32,372 nucleotides of DNA from an uncultured Alistipes sp. (GCA_949285535.1 CASDZP010000020.1:1-32372), one strand, 5' to 3'; positions 24,299-32,372 are shown, counted from the stretch's first letter. Notes: generated by a model not told the origin, from the sequence alone. Numbers and translations are program-made.

Positions 24299-25600
24299 AT
24301 GAGAACCCTTGTCTTAAGAAGATATCTGCTGTTTATAGTTTCGCTGTTCATCAACGCTTTCGGGGTGGCATTCATAACAAAAGCGCTGCTCGGCACATCT
24401 CCAATCACGAGTATCACATACGTGCTCAGTCTCTTCACCGGACCTACAATGGGACAATGGACGATAATCATAAACATACTTATGGTCATTCTTGAACTTC
24501 CCCTGATGAGCCGTGAACGACTGAGGAACGAGAGACGACTATATCTGTTGCAGATACCCGTAACGATATTTTTCGGACTTTTCATTGACTTCTCGATGAA
24601 CATGCTCCACATGCTCAACCCCGCCACCTATATGGCGCAGATTGTCAGCCTGCTTGTCGGGTGCGCGATATTGGCTGTCGGCATCGCTCTCGAAGTGAAA
24701 GTCAACGTGGCGATGGCGGCGGGCGAATATTTCGTGCGTCTGATTGCCATAAGGACAAAAAAGGATTTCGGATATGTTAAGCTCGGGTTCGACAGTTCGT
24801 TAGTGCTGTTGTCGTGCATCGTGTCACTGATATTCATGCACGGGATATACGGTGTCCGTGAAGGTACGGTTGTTGCCGCACTCATTGTGGGACCGATTGT
24901 GCACATTGTCAGCCCTTTTTACTCGTTTCTCGACAAATGGCTCGATAAAAACGTCATGGAGACACAGGCAGAGAGCGCTACCGAACGTGACGGACATATC
25001 GTGATAACGATAGCGCGCGAATATGGCAGCGGCGGACATATCCTCGGAGAGATGCTTGCAGAAAAGCTCGGACTGAAGCTATACGACAAGGAGTTTATCA
25101 GAATAGTGGCGCAGGAGAGCGGCATCGACAAACAATATATCATCGACAACGAACAGACTCTCTCTTCATCATGGCTAAAGAGGCTTATGTCGCCCGACTA
25201 CGAGATTCCTCTCGACAAGAGTCTCTCTCCCGAAGATGTGCTTTTCGTCTCTGAAAGCAAGGTCATACAGGAACTCGCGGAGAGAGAATCGTGCATAATT
25301 GTAGGCAGATGCGCCGACCACATACTGAAAGAACGTCCAAATACGATAAAGATTTTCTGCTACTCCGACTATGAGAGCGCGGCGGCAAGGTGCGTCTCCG
25401 AATACCACATCCCGAGTGAGAAAGTCGAAGAGGAGATAAAGCAGACCAACAAGAGCAGGATTGCGCACTACGAACACTACACGGGAAAGAAATGGGGCGA
25501 TCCGCATAACTACGACCTGGTGATAAACACGGGTTGCATACCGCTTCAGACAGCCTGCGGATTGGTGGCTGACCTCTATTCGAAAATAAAAAAGAGTTGA
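24299..25600 (+). CDS. Membrane protein (YczE/YitT-like) fused to a cytidylate-kinase-like domain
   Basis: 433 residues from the ATG at 24299; the frame is open from 24224, but the -7 box lies inside that extension. The N-terminal ~215 residues contain about five or six membrane helices and resemble the YczE/YitT (DUF6198-like) family: RYLLFIVSLFINAFGVAFITKALLGTSPITS, given here in two parts on either side of GVAF. The C-terminal ~200 residues look like the cytidylate-kinase-like family: IAREYGSGGHILGEMLAEKLGLKLYD is that family's nucleotide-binding opening, followed by CIIVGRCADHIL and the LID-like arginine-rich RIAHYEHYTGKKWGD. The substrate of either half is unknown; a membrane-tethered nucleotide kinase is inferred. 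Confidence 0.82.
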   Translation: MRTLVLRRYLLFIVSLFINAFGVAFITKALLGTSPITSITYVLSLFTGPTMGQWTIIINILMVILELPLMSRERLRNERRLYLLQIPVTIFFGLFIDFSMNMLHMLNPATYMAQIVSLLVGCAILAVGIALEVKVNVAMAAGEYFVRLIAIRTKKDFGYVKLGFDSSLVLLSCIVSLIFMHGIYGVREGTVVAALIVGPIVHIVSPFYSFLDKWLDKNVMETQAESATERDGHIVITIAREYGSGGHILGEMLAEKLGLKLYDKEFIRIVAQESGIDKQYIIDNEQTLSSSWLKRLMSPDYEIPLDKSLSPEDVLFVSESKVIQELAERESCIIVGRCADHILKERPNTIKIFCYSDYESAAARCVSEYHIPSEKVEEEIKQTNKSRIAHYEHYTGKKWGDPHNYDLVINTGCIPLQTACGLVADLYSKIKKS

Positions 25601-25720
25601 CACGCACGCTGATGCCGTAACCGACATACCCGCATCACTTTTGACGAACCATTTGAAAAAAATCGGATTTTCAGTCAAAAAGAAATATAAAACGGTGTAT
25701 CTGTTTTTGAACAGTTTTTT

Positions 25721-25728
25721 TACCTTTG
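25721..25728 (+). promoter_or_regulatory. -7 box of the CcsBA gene
   Basis: TACCTTTG followed by TG, 21 bases upstream of the ATG at 25750; no well-spaced -33 TTTG seen. Confidence 0.55.
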
Positions 25729-25749
25729 TGAATCATACAAAATCGGAAT

Positions 25750-28185
25750 ATGAAAAAACTGACGGCATTTATATCTTCTTATCGTCTGATGGCGATATTG
25801 ATGGCGCTCTACATCATAGCGATGGCGGGTGCCACTTTCTTTGAGGCGAAGACATCAACAGGACAGACGCTCGAGGCGTTCTACCACAGCGTATGGTTTC
25901 TTGCGATAGAGGCGCTTTTAATCGTCAATTTCGTGGCGATATTTTTCCATAAGAAGCTCTATCGCAGAAAAGTTTACGGCGTGGCTGTGTCTCATTGGGC
26001 TTTTGTGGTGATTCTGATAGGAGCCTTCATCACACATCTCGACTCCGAAGAGGGCATCATGCACATACGTGAGGGAGAGACCTCATCGACTCTCTATCTG
26101 CATAAGGACGGCAAGGTTGTGGCAGAGAAAGAGCTTCCTTTTTCAGTACGCCTCAACGACTTCACGGTGGAACGATATCCCGGTTCAATGAGTCCGTCGT
26201 TCTTTGAAAGCGATGTAGATATATCATATAACGGCGAACGACGCAGGACAAAAATTTTCATGAACAACATCGCCTATGTGGGTCCTTACCGTATCTATCA
26301 GTCGTCATACGACCAAGACGAGGGGGGTACGGTGCTCACGGTCAACCGTGACATGGCAGGCACGGTGATTAGCTACATCGGCTACGTAATATTGCTTATC
26401 GGTCTTATAATGACCCTCTTCGACAAAGAGGGACGTTTCCGCTATCTGATAACCCGCCTCAACAAGCTGAAACAGGGGGCAGCTGTTCTTTTGGCGTTGC
26501 TGTTGCTGACCCCGATGTCACTCAAAGCCGAGGAGACAAGTCGTCAGCGTGTAGCGCAAAGCGCGCTCGCGCGTGACGTGATACCCGCAGAGGCGGCGGA
26601 TTCGCTCGCTGCTCTATTGGTACAGAACCCCAACGGTAGGGTCGAACCGCTAGGCACATATACCGACAAGCTGATGAGGAAACTGCACCGCACAAACGAC
26701 TATAACTCGTTAAGCTCCGTTCAGTCTGTTTTCGGTATGATTGCCGACCCTTACAAATGGGCAAACGCTCCCGTCATACATCTGGCGAGCGGACCTCTGG
26801 CTGATGAGGTCGGCTCGAAAGACGGATATGTAACCTTCAACGAGATGTTCGACGAGGCGGGCAACTACAAGATAGAGGAGCGACTGAAAGAGGCGTACGC
26901 AAAGAATGTGGCTGAACAGACAAAGATAGACAAGGAGTACATAAAGCTCGACGAGCAGGTCAACATCCTCAACGCCATACTCTCTCGCCGTATGCTCCCG
27001 ATGTTCCCCGAGCCGGGCAGCCCAATCGACAAATGGGTCTCTGCGGGCGACGACCTCTCGGCATTCAAGGGGCAGGATTCACTCTTTGTGACAATGATAT
27101 TCCCCTATCTCTTCTCCGAACACCAACGCTACCTCGAAACGGGAGACATCTCGGGAACGATGAAGGTGATAGGCATGATTGACATCTACCAGAGAGCCAA
27201 AGCGTCGGAGGAGCATCTGATTGACAGAGACAAAATAGATGCGGAACTCTATTACAACAAGCACAATATCTTCAAAATATCCGCAATCGGCTATCTGGCA
27301 TGCGGCGGAGTGTTACTAATCGCGCTGCTGTGGTCGCTGCTCAAGGGCGGAGACACACGCAGAGAGCGAAAAATCGCACTCGCAGCCTCTTTGATAATAG
27401 GCATATTCTTCCTTTACGCCGCTTTCGGAATGGGGCTTCGCTGGTATATTTCGGGACGTGCGCCATGGACAAACACCTATGAGTCGATGGTTTATGCGGG
27501 CTGGTGCGCCGTTCTCGCGGGTCTGCTCTTCTCACGACGTTCACCCGTGTCGCTCTCGGTGGCTACAATCATGGGCGGAGCGGTGATAATGATTTCACAG
27601 CTTAACTTCCTCGACCCCGAGATAACGCCGCTGGTACCCGTACTCAAATCCTATTGGCTAATGTTCCATGTGGCTGTGGTGACCGCAAGCTACGGTTTCT
27701 TCGGAGTGGGCGCGCTCATGGGACTTGTCGCGCTCGTCGTTACCGTATCGACACGCAAAAGAAGCGTCATCGCGAAAGTTGAAGAGCTGGCGATAATCAA
27801 CGAGCTGTCACTGATAGTAGGTCTGATACTTCTGACGATTGGCGTATTCCTCGGAGCGGTATGGGCAAACGAGTCATGGGGACGCTACTGGGGATGGGAC
27901 CCCAAAGAGACATGGGCGTTGATAACGATGATTGCCTACGCCTTTGTGCTGCACGCGCGTCTGATTCCCGCTTTGAGAGGGTCGCTCAAATTCTCCGTGA
28001 TGTCCATATTCGCGCTATACACGGTACTGATGACCTTCTTCGGTGTCAACTACTACCTTACGGGCATGCACTCATACGGTAGCGGACACTCGATAAACCT
28101 CTATGCGGTTGTCATTCCGACAATTGTCGTTATCGCCCTTACGATAGCCGCCGTGATACGCGACAAAAAACCGTTGAAAGATTAA
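25750..28185 (+). CDS. Fused system II cytochrome c synthetase (ResB-CcsA, CcsBA/NrfI type)
   Basis: An 811-residue inner-membrane protein that carries haem to the periplasm and attaches it to CXXCH motifs of apocytochromes c. The N-terminal ResB/CcsB part has several helices and a long periplasmic segment; the C-terminal CcsA part has the haem-handling WWD motif NESWGRYWGWDPKETW at ~705. The four functional histidines can be placed: H82 (VSHWAF), H640 (LMFHVAV), H735 (LHARL) and H774 (TGMHSYG). The 95- and 39-residue spacings of the last three are close to those known for Helicobacter CcsBA. In many Bacteroidales this gene sits beside nrfHA nitrite reductase; here neither is adjacent. It has its own terminator. 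Confidence 0.93.
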   Translation: MKKLTAFISSYRLMAILMALYIIAMAGATFFEAKTSTGQTLEAFYHSVWFLAIEALLIVNFVAIFFHKKLYRRKVYGVAVSHWAFVVILIGAFITHLDSEEGIMHIREGETSSTLYLHKDGKVVAEKELPFSVRLNDFTVERYPGSMSPSFFESDVDISYNGERRRTKIFMNNIAYVGPYRIYQSSYDQDEGGTVLTVNRDMAGTVISYIGYVILLIGLIMTLFDKEGRFRYLITRLNKLKQGAAVLLALLLLTPMSLKAEETSRQRVAQSALARDVIPAEAADSLAALLVQNPNGRVEPLGTYTDKLMRKLHRTNDYNSLSSVQSVFGMIADPYKWANAPVIHLASGPLADEVGSKDGYVTFNEMFDEAGNYKIEERLKEAYAKNVAEQTKIDKEYIKLDEQVNILNAILSRRMLPMFPEPGSPIDKWVSAGDDLSAFKGQDSLFVTMIFPYLFSEHQRYLETGDISGTMKVIGMIDIYQRAKASEEHLIDRDKIDAELYYNKHNIFKISAIGYLACGGVLLIALLWSLLKGGDTRRERKIALAASLIIGIFFLYAAFGMGLRWYISGRAPWTNTYESMVYAGWCAVLAGLLFSRRSPVSLSVATIMGGAVIMISQLNFLDPEITPLVPVLKSYWLMFHVAVVTASYGFFGVGALMGLVALVVTVSTRKRSVIAKVEELAIINELSLIVGLILLTIGVFLGAVWANESWGRYWGWDPKETWALITMIAYAFVLHARLIPALRGSLKFSVMSIFALYTVLMTFFGVNYYLTGMHSYGSGHSINLYAVVIPTIVVIALTIAAVIRDKKPLKD

Positions 28186-28207
28186 TCGAAAGAAAAACAA
28201 CATCAAT

Positions 28208-28247
28208 AAAAATCCGTGTCCCGCAAACCCAAAGACACGGATTTTTT
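28208..28247 (+). terminator. Intrinsic terminator of the CcsBA gene
   Basis: A 13-bp stem, AAAAATCCGTGTC with GACACGGATTTTT (28208-28220 with 28234-28246), with the T run at its end. Confidence 0.9.
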
Positions 28248-28376
28248 ATATCCGAACGATAAAATAGTTCCGAAACGCCAAACTCACATAACACACTATA
28301 CATAAAACGGTTACAACAGACACCCAGACATTCGCACAAAATAAACAGAAAAAACATTAAAAAAATCGCTCAAAAA

Positions 28377-28408
28377 TTTGCACGGTAAAACAAAACGTCT
28401 TATATTTG
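28377..28408 (+). promoter_or_regulatory. Promoter of tRNA-Pro
   Basis: A -33 TTTG (28377-28380), exactly 20 bases, then TATATTTG (28401-28408): a perfect Bacteroidetes promoter 17 bases before the tRNA. Confidence 0.85.
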
Positions 28409-28425
28409 CACCCGTAATCCAAGAG

Positions 28426-28500
28426 CGGGGTGTAGCTCAGCCCGGTTAGAGTACACGTCTGGGGGGCGTGTGGTCGCTGGTTCGAATCCAGTCACCCCGA
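28426..28500 (+). tRNA. tRNA-Pro (anticodon GGG)
   Basis: A complete cloverleaf: acceptor CGGGGTG/CACCCCG, D stem GCTC/GAGT, anticodon stem CACGT/GCGTG with loop CTGGGGG (anticodon GGG), T arm GCTGG-TTCGAAT-CCAGT, discriminator A. CCA is not encoded. It reads proline codons CCC and CCU. Confidence 0.96.
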
Positions 28501-28511
28501 CTGGTGAAAAT

Positions 28512-28545
28512 GAAGGAGTTAGGTCATTGACTTGACTCCTTTTTT
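28512..28545 (+). terminator. Likely terminator downstream of tRNA-Pro
   Basis: AAGGAGT (28513-28519) pairs with ACTCCTT (28535-28541), followed by T residues. Confidence 0.6.
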
Positions 28546-28552
28546 ATTTATA

Positions 28553-28572
28553 TATGACACATTTATGACACA
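28553..28572 (+). repeat. Direct repeat TATGACACA next to tRNA-Pro
   Basis: TATGACACA occurs at 28553-28561 and again at 28564-28572, spaced 11 bp, about 50 bases beyond the tRNA. Such repeats beside a tRNA can be recombinase binding sites; no integrase is in the window to test this. The remainder of the gap to 28715 is AT-rich with no feature I can name. Confidence 0.6.
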
Positions 28573-28715
28573 AATCGTTTAAAACCTAATTATTGCTACA
28601 ATTAAAAGAAAAACGAGGCAGCTCTCATTAATGGCAAAATATTAAAACAACAACAGCCAACACGAAAGCGCCTAAATAATATAGTTAAATATTTCTTTTA
28701 TAGAGTTTTTATCTC

Positions 28716-28723
28716 TATATTTG
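28716..28723 (+). promoter_or_regulatory. -7 box of the single-chain restriction-modification gene
   Basis: TATATTTG matches TAnnTTTG, and a TTTC (28692-28695) is exactly 20 bases upstream. The box covers the TTG at 28721, so translation must start further down, at the ATG at 28745. Confidence 0.7.
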
Positions 28724-28744
28724 TTTTTTTTAAAAAAATATTTT

Positions 28745-31309
28745 ATGTACAGTACTCTATATCAATTAGATTCATCTATAATAAGATCTGAAGCTGAAGT
28801 CGAAACTCGATTCTTACAAAAGTTGTTTGCAGATTTGGGATTCCCTCCAGAAGCAATTGTTCCTAAAGAGCACATACCCGCCCTTTGGCTTACAGATGGG
28901 CGCAAACGTACCAAAAAGGAAGTTGATTTTCTATTGAAAGATCCCAATGGTATAGCACGTATTGTTGTAGAAGCAAAAGATCCATCAAAAAACATTTTTG
29001 ACGCATGGGGACAAGCTGCTAGTTATGCCCTAAGTATCAATAAAGATAAACCTTATGATAAACGGATTAAATGGCTACTTATTTCTAACGGAATAATGAC
29101 AGCCTTATATCCTCATGACTCTAATATTCCTCTACTCACATTACAATTGAGTGATTTTGCCAGTGGCATGCCCCCATATGTTGCATTAAGAACGCACATA
29201 AAGTATGCAGGAATGTTACCTGCATCAAAGCAAGCTTTAACATTTAAGCCATTACCTCCAGCTGATCTTAATAAACTATTTATGACCTGTCATAATATGG
29301 TTTGGAAAGCGGAAAAATTAGCTCCTCATGACGCATTTTTTGAGTTTTGTAAATTCATTTTTATTAAGATTCGCGAGGATAAAAAAAGACAGACATATGG
29401 ACCAGAAGTTGAACCATATGAAATGCCTCTAACTTTGGCATGGTTAAAAGCACAAGCTAAAACGTCTAAACATCCCGTTAGAGATATTTTATTTAGAGAA
29501 CTTTGTGAAGAACTTGAGGTTAAAGTTCAAGCAAAGAAGAAAAAAAGAATCTTCGAAAAAAATGAGACACTAGAACTAAAAGCTACGACTTGTAAAACTC
29601 TTATTGAAAAATTTGAATCTGTTGATTTAAGTAGCATTGACGAAGATTTAAATGGACGCATGTTTGAAGTTTTTTTAAATGCGGCAATCCGTGGTAAAGA
29701 TTTAGGGCAATTCTTTACCCCAAGAAGTGTTGTTGATTTTATGACCAGAATTTCATTAAGGAATATAGATCTTGAAAATATACCTATAATACTTGATGGT
29801 TGTTGTGGTACAGCAGGGTTCCTTATTGAAACTATGGCATATATGACTGGGCGAATCCGAAATGATTCAAGATATAACGAACGTGATAGAATTAAAAAAA
29901 TCGAACATATCTGTAACGATTGTTTATTTGGTATAGAAGCCAATAAACGGACATCAAGAATAGCACGAATTAATATGTATCTTCATGGAGATGGCGGTTC
30001 ACACATTTTTCATGGAGACGGGTTGGAAGAAAGTCCTAAGCCAACAATCGACATGACAGATGAGGAACAATCTGAAACTATCGATCATGCTGAAACTGTA
30101 AAAAATGAACTATTTGATATAATTCTAAGTAATCCTCCGTTTAGTATGAATTATCAAAGAAGCAAAGAAGAGGATAAACATATCATAGACCAATTTGATT
30201 TTACAATCGGACAAAATTCTGTAAAATCAAGTGTCTTATTCCTCAATAGATATGAGAAACTACTAAAGAAAGGAGGAGAGATGCTTATTGTATTGGATGA
30301 CACAATCCTCAATGGTAAATCATATGAAGACTTAAGAAAATGGCTACTTGAAAGATTTGTTCTTTTGGGAATACATTCTTTGCCTTTTAATACGTTTCTA
30401 AAAGCTAAAGCCAATATAAAAACATCTATATTACACTTAAGAAAAAAAATAGATGAAGATGATTCTCAGGGTAATATTTTTATGTCGATAAGTAACAATA
30501 TTGGCCACGATAATTCTTTAAAGGACACACCTACCAGAAATAATTTAATAGAAATATTAATCGCCTATTTAGAATGGCAACGTACTGGTAACATTGAAAC
30601 AACAATCAAGGATAATGCCGATCCACAAGAAAATTTAGAATGTCCCATGCAGTATTGGATTGTTAATCCGCAAGATATAACGACAGAACGATTTGATGCA
30701 TTCTTTTATTGTCCTGAATTACACAATTTATATTCCAATTTACAGAAAAGGGAAAATAAAAAAGAAGTAGAAATAAAAAGAGGGGAAGATTTCAACTTAG
30801 TTCCCAAGCTTACAAAACAAGACAAAACAAAGATGATAGAAGAACAAAATATTTATAGATATGTAGAAATAGGTGATGTCACAACATATGGCTTAATTAC
30901 CCATTATATCATGGGAACATTTGATGAATTACCAACAAGAGGAGAATACCAAGTCAAAAAAGGAGATATTTTATTGGCCTTAAACAACTCTTCTAGGGGT
31001 ACTGTCGTTCGTGTTCCTGATGAATTTGATGGCATGATCTGCACTTCTGGCTTTTTAGTAATTCGCCCTAAAAATGAAGAAGAAGGATTATTACTTTGGT
31101 ATTGCTTGAGAAGTGATATTTGTAAAAAACAAATATATTACTTAGCACAAACAGCAAGCCAACCCGAATTAAAAATAGAGTCTTGGAATAAATATTTTCG
31201 CATTCCTTTCCCTGTTAATACAGAGAGAGCTAAAGCTATAGAAAGAACAAAAAAAGCATTTGATTATATAAACAATTTATCAGATATAAATAATGAAAAA
31301 TTCCAATGA
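28745..31309 (+). CDS. Single-chain restriction-modification protein (nuclease, N6-adenine methyltransferase, target recognition)
   Basis: 854 residues from the ATG at 28745. Three parts are visible. Residues ~1-110 have the HsdR N-terminal-like PD-(D/E)xK nuclease core: a helix with AEVETRFLQKLF, then EVDFLLKD (D61) and VVEAKDP (E76, K78). Residues ~300-560 are an HsdM-type N6-adenine methyltransferase: DLGQFFTPRSVVDFM, SAM-binding LDGCCGTAGFLIETM (~350) and catalytic NPPF (463-466). Residues ~700-835 resemble one HsdS target recognition domain (YRYVEIGDVTTYG, YQVKKGDILLALNN, CTSGFLVIRP). No helicase motor is present, so the layout is type IIG-like rather than a complete type I system. It would methylate and cut at a bipartite or asymmetric site. 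The gene is AT-rich, unlike the chromosome to its left. Confidence 0.88.
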   Translation: MYSTLYQLDSSIIRSEAEVETRFLQKLFADLGFPPEAIVPKEHIPALWLTDGRKRTKKEVDFLLKDPNGIARIVVEAKDPSKNIFDAWGQAASYALSINKDKPYDKRIKWLLISNGIMTALYPHDSNIPLLTLQLSDFASGMPPYVALRTHIKYAGMLPASKQALTFKPLPPADLNKLFMTCHNMVWKAEKLAPHDAFFEFCKFIFIKIREDKKRQTYGPEVEPYEMPLTLAWLKAQAKTSKHPVRDILFRELCEELEVKVQAKKKKRIFEKNETLELKATTCKTLIEKFESVDLSSIDEDLNGRMFEVFLNAAIRGKDLGQFFTPRSVVDFMTRISLRNIDLENIPIILDGCCGTAGFLIETMAYMTGRIRNDSRYNERDRIKKIEHICNDCLFGIEANKRTSRIARINMYLHGDGGSHIFHGDGLEESPKPTIDMTDEEQSETIDHAETVKNELFDIILSNPPFSMNYQRSKEEDKHIIDQFDFTIGQNSVKSSVLFLNRYEKLLKKGGEMLIVLDDTILNGKSYEDLRKWLLERFVLLGIHSLPFNTFLKAKANIKTSILHLRKKIDEDDSQGNIFMSISNNIGHDNSLKDTPTRNNLIEILIAYLEWQRTGNIETTIKDNADPQENLECPMQYWIVNPQDITTERFDAFFYCPELHNLYSNLQKRENKKEVEIKRGEDFNLVPKLTKQDKTKMIEEQNIYRYVEIGDVTTYGLITHYIMGTFDELPTRGEYQVKKGDILLALNNSSRGTVVRVPDEFDGMICTSGFLVIRPKNEEEGLLLWYCLRSDICKKQIYYLAQTASQPELKIESWNKYFRIPFPVNTERAKAIERTKKAFDYINNLSDINNEKFQ

Positions 31310-31327
31310 ATCTAAATAATCGAAAAC

Positions 31328-31370
31328 CAGCAAAGTCTAGGATTTGTCCATAGACTTTGCTGTTTTTTTT
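31328..31370 (+). terminator. Intrinsic terminator of the restriction-modification gene
   Basis: A perfect 12-bp stem CAGCAAAGTCTA/TAGACTTTGCTG (31328-31339 with 31351-31362) followed by eight T. The convergent gene on the other strand ends at 31380. Confidence 0.92.
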
Positions 31371-31379
31371 AGAATCTCC

Positions 31380-32075
31380 TTATAAATCTTCAGCTTCTTG
31401 CTGCAACAGTCTTGCCTTTTCCAACTTCTCAGCTCTTACCTTCGTTCGGTACTCAAAATCCTCAACTTCATTACGGATGTTTCTAATAATAGTTTTATCT
31501 CTGTCACGATGGAATACCACTTCCAATGTATCTAATTCATTTCCTGAAACACCACCATACATTTTGATAAGACGGTACTTCAAGTCATTGTCAGAGAGTT
31601 GCATATTCCGTTTAAACTGATAAGCATTGCCGGCCAAAAGAAGCAGAATTATCCCAAACATGACAACCTGCCACAAGAATGGCCGTGAGGCTTTAAAGTC
31701 CAAAATATGCTTGTTAGTGTGATGAACTTCCAACTGCTGTATTCTCTGCAACTCGTTAGCGATGCGTTCCTGTTCCGAGAATATGTCCTTGTTAATGGCA
31801 CACAGGTTAGAATACAGGTTGTGCATCTCCTTGACACGAACCAGTGTCAGTTCACGGAACTTCTCCCACTCATTTCTTCCGGCTGAAAGCTGGGACTTCA
31901 TTTCAGCAATCTCCGCTTGAAGCCGTTGCAAATTGTCGGAAAGCAGGACAAGTCCCTCATTGTTTTCTTCTTCATCAGTCGTTTCAACCGAAGTTATCCG
32001 TTCATTGATTTCGGAACAAAGGTTATATACCGCATCCAGCGTGTGAACAAAATCGTTGTTCTCCATTTCTTTCAT
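31380..32075 (-). CDS. Coiled-coil protein with one membrane helix (mobile-element associated, unknown function)
   Basis: 231 residues starting MKEMENNDFVHTLDAVYNLC. The N-terminal ~130 residues are acidic, heptad-like and probably coiled-coil (LVLLSDNLQRLQAEIAEMKS). One transmembrane helix follows, FLWQVVMFGIILLLLAGNAY (~132-151). The C-terminal ~75 residues are charged and helical (YRTKVRAEKLEKARLLQQEA). I do not recognise a named family. It lies 22 bases downstream of a gene whose C-terminus resembles Bacteroidales relaxases, on the same strand, so the two are probably co-transcribed in a mobilisation module. A role in DNA transfer is inference from position only. Confidence 0.78.
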   Translation of the reverse strand: MKEMENNDFVHTLDAVYNLCSEINERITSVETTDEEENNEGLVLLSDNLQRLQAEIAEMKSQLSAGRNEWEKFRELTLVRVKEMHNLYSNLCAINKDIFSEQERIANELQRIQQLEVHHTNKHILDFKASRPFLWQVVMFGIILLLLAGNAYQFKRNMQLSDNDLKYRLIKMYGGVSGNELDTLEVVFHRDRDKTIIRNIRNEVEDFEYRTKVRAEKLEKARLLQQEAEDL

Positions 32076-32097
32076 TTTCGTATCTGTTTTTGAGTGA

Positions 32098-32372
32098 TTA
32101 CCAGTTTATTCTTCTCTTTTTCTTCTTTTTCAATTTCCGTTGAAAGGCTGCTTCCGCATTTTCATCAGTACAATTGGGTGTAGGGGTAAACAGTCCACCA
32201 AATGCTCCGACAATGTTTTCTATTACATTGCTGCCTGAATTATATGTATTCTCATGCTGCATCACAGGTTGGCTGCCGTTAGTTACCACTCCGATATTCT
32301 GTTGGTATTGGTTATTGGTTTCTCCCAACATTCTGTCCAACTTGGAATAACTGAAACTCCTGTCAATGTCCG
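32098..32372 (-). CDS. Partial protein, possibly the C-terminus of a mobilisation relaxase
   Basis: The frame is open from the right window edge to the stop at 32098-32100, so only the last ~90 residues are visible; the apparent TTG start near 32340 is not required. The sequence is polar and Asn/Gln-rich (LGETNNQYQQNIGVV), then has a Gly/Phe segment (IVGAFGGLFTPTPN) and ends in a very basic KLKKKKKRRINW. From memory this resembles the variable tail of MobB-type relaxases of Bacteroidales mobilisable elements, but no catalytic motif is in the window. Could instead be another DNA-binding protein. Confidence 0.45.
   Translation of the reverse strand, partial: DIDRSFSYSKLDRMLGETNNQYQQNIGVVTNGSQPVMQHENTYNSGSNVIENIVGAFGGLFTPTPNCTDENAEAAFQRKLKKKKKRRINW

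Larger units (their letters stand above)
28501..32372. mobile_element. Probable left end of an integrated element at tRNA-Pro
   Basis: Immediately after the tRNA the base composition drops to clearly AT-rich, in contrast to the GC-richer genes from ~2400 to 28200. The cargo is a stand-alone restriction-modification gene plus a possible mobilisation module. A directly repeated 9-mer lies just beyond the tRNA. The integrase and the far end are outside the window, so limits and type are unproven. Confidence 0.45.

Noticed and set aside
28721..28744. TTG start of the restriction-modification gene
   Set aside because: The TTG is part of the TATATTTG -7 box, so it cannot be in the mRNA.

Overview
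The window looks like chromosomal DNA of a Bacteroidales bacterium. Promoters follow the Bacteroidetes pattern (-7 box TAnnTTTG, often with TTTG about 20 bases upstream), strong Shine-Dalgarno sites are scarce, and the families are typical of the order: BACON and Fib_succ_major domains, fimbrillin-like lipoproteins, PepSY-like (DUF2874) proteins and a fused CcsBA. I cannot place the family or genus from sequence alone.

Layout. 1-2027: the 3' part of a large AT-rich secreted protein with BACON-like repeats and a C-terminal Fib_succ_major domain. 2028-2410: an intergenic stretch with hairpins and an inverted copy of the tail of the next gene. 2411-4611 (minus strand): an unrecognised coiled-coil protein and nagB. 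4752-9265: a secreted C1-family peptidase, a fimbrillin-like lipoprotein and a lone periplasmic-binding-fold lipoprotein, each followed by a clear terminator. 9517-15680: a MATE exporter, then panB, a SpoU-family RNA methyltransferase and a PIF1-like helicase (HRDC and HTH_40 domains) in a tight row. 15786-19466: a peroxide-response block oxyR / ahpC / ahpF. 19467-23149: an 18-bp tandem repeat array, an OmpR-type two-component system and two PepSY-like exported proteins. 23210-28185: an AraC regulator, a membrane/cytidylate-kinase-like fusion and a fused cytochrome c synthetase (CcsBA). 28426-28500: tRNA-Pro(GGG). 28501-32372: AT-rich DNA with a single-chain nuclease/methyltransferase/specificity protein and, on the other strand, a coiled-coil membrane protein and the C-terminus of what may be a relaxase. 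This last part looks like the left end of an element integrated beside tRNA-Pro; no integrase is in view.

How the genes work together. OxyR keeps both redox cysteines at the E. coli positions (C199, C208). A near-consensus OxyR half-site lies just upstream of the probable ahpC promoter. AhpC and AhpF keep all catalytic cysteines, and a terminator between them should make ahpC mRNA more abundant than ahpF mRNA. The ahpC leader also holds a 20-codon, four-cysteine upstream ORF overlapping a 10-bp inverted repeat with nested hairpins, which I consider the most novel regulatory candidate here. The two-component system is followed by 11-bp-spaced direct repeats in front of the first PepSY-like gene, suggesting direct control of that gene.

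The observations I would follow first are the ahpC leader, the single-chain restriction-modification gene beside tRNA-Pro, and the inverted gene-tail duplication at 2304-2480.
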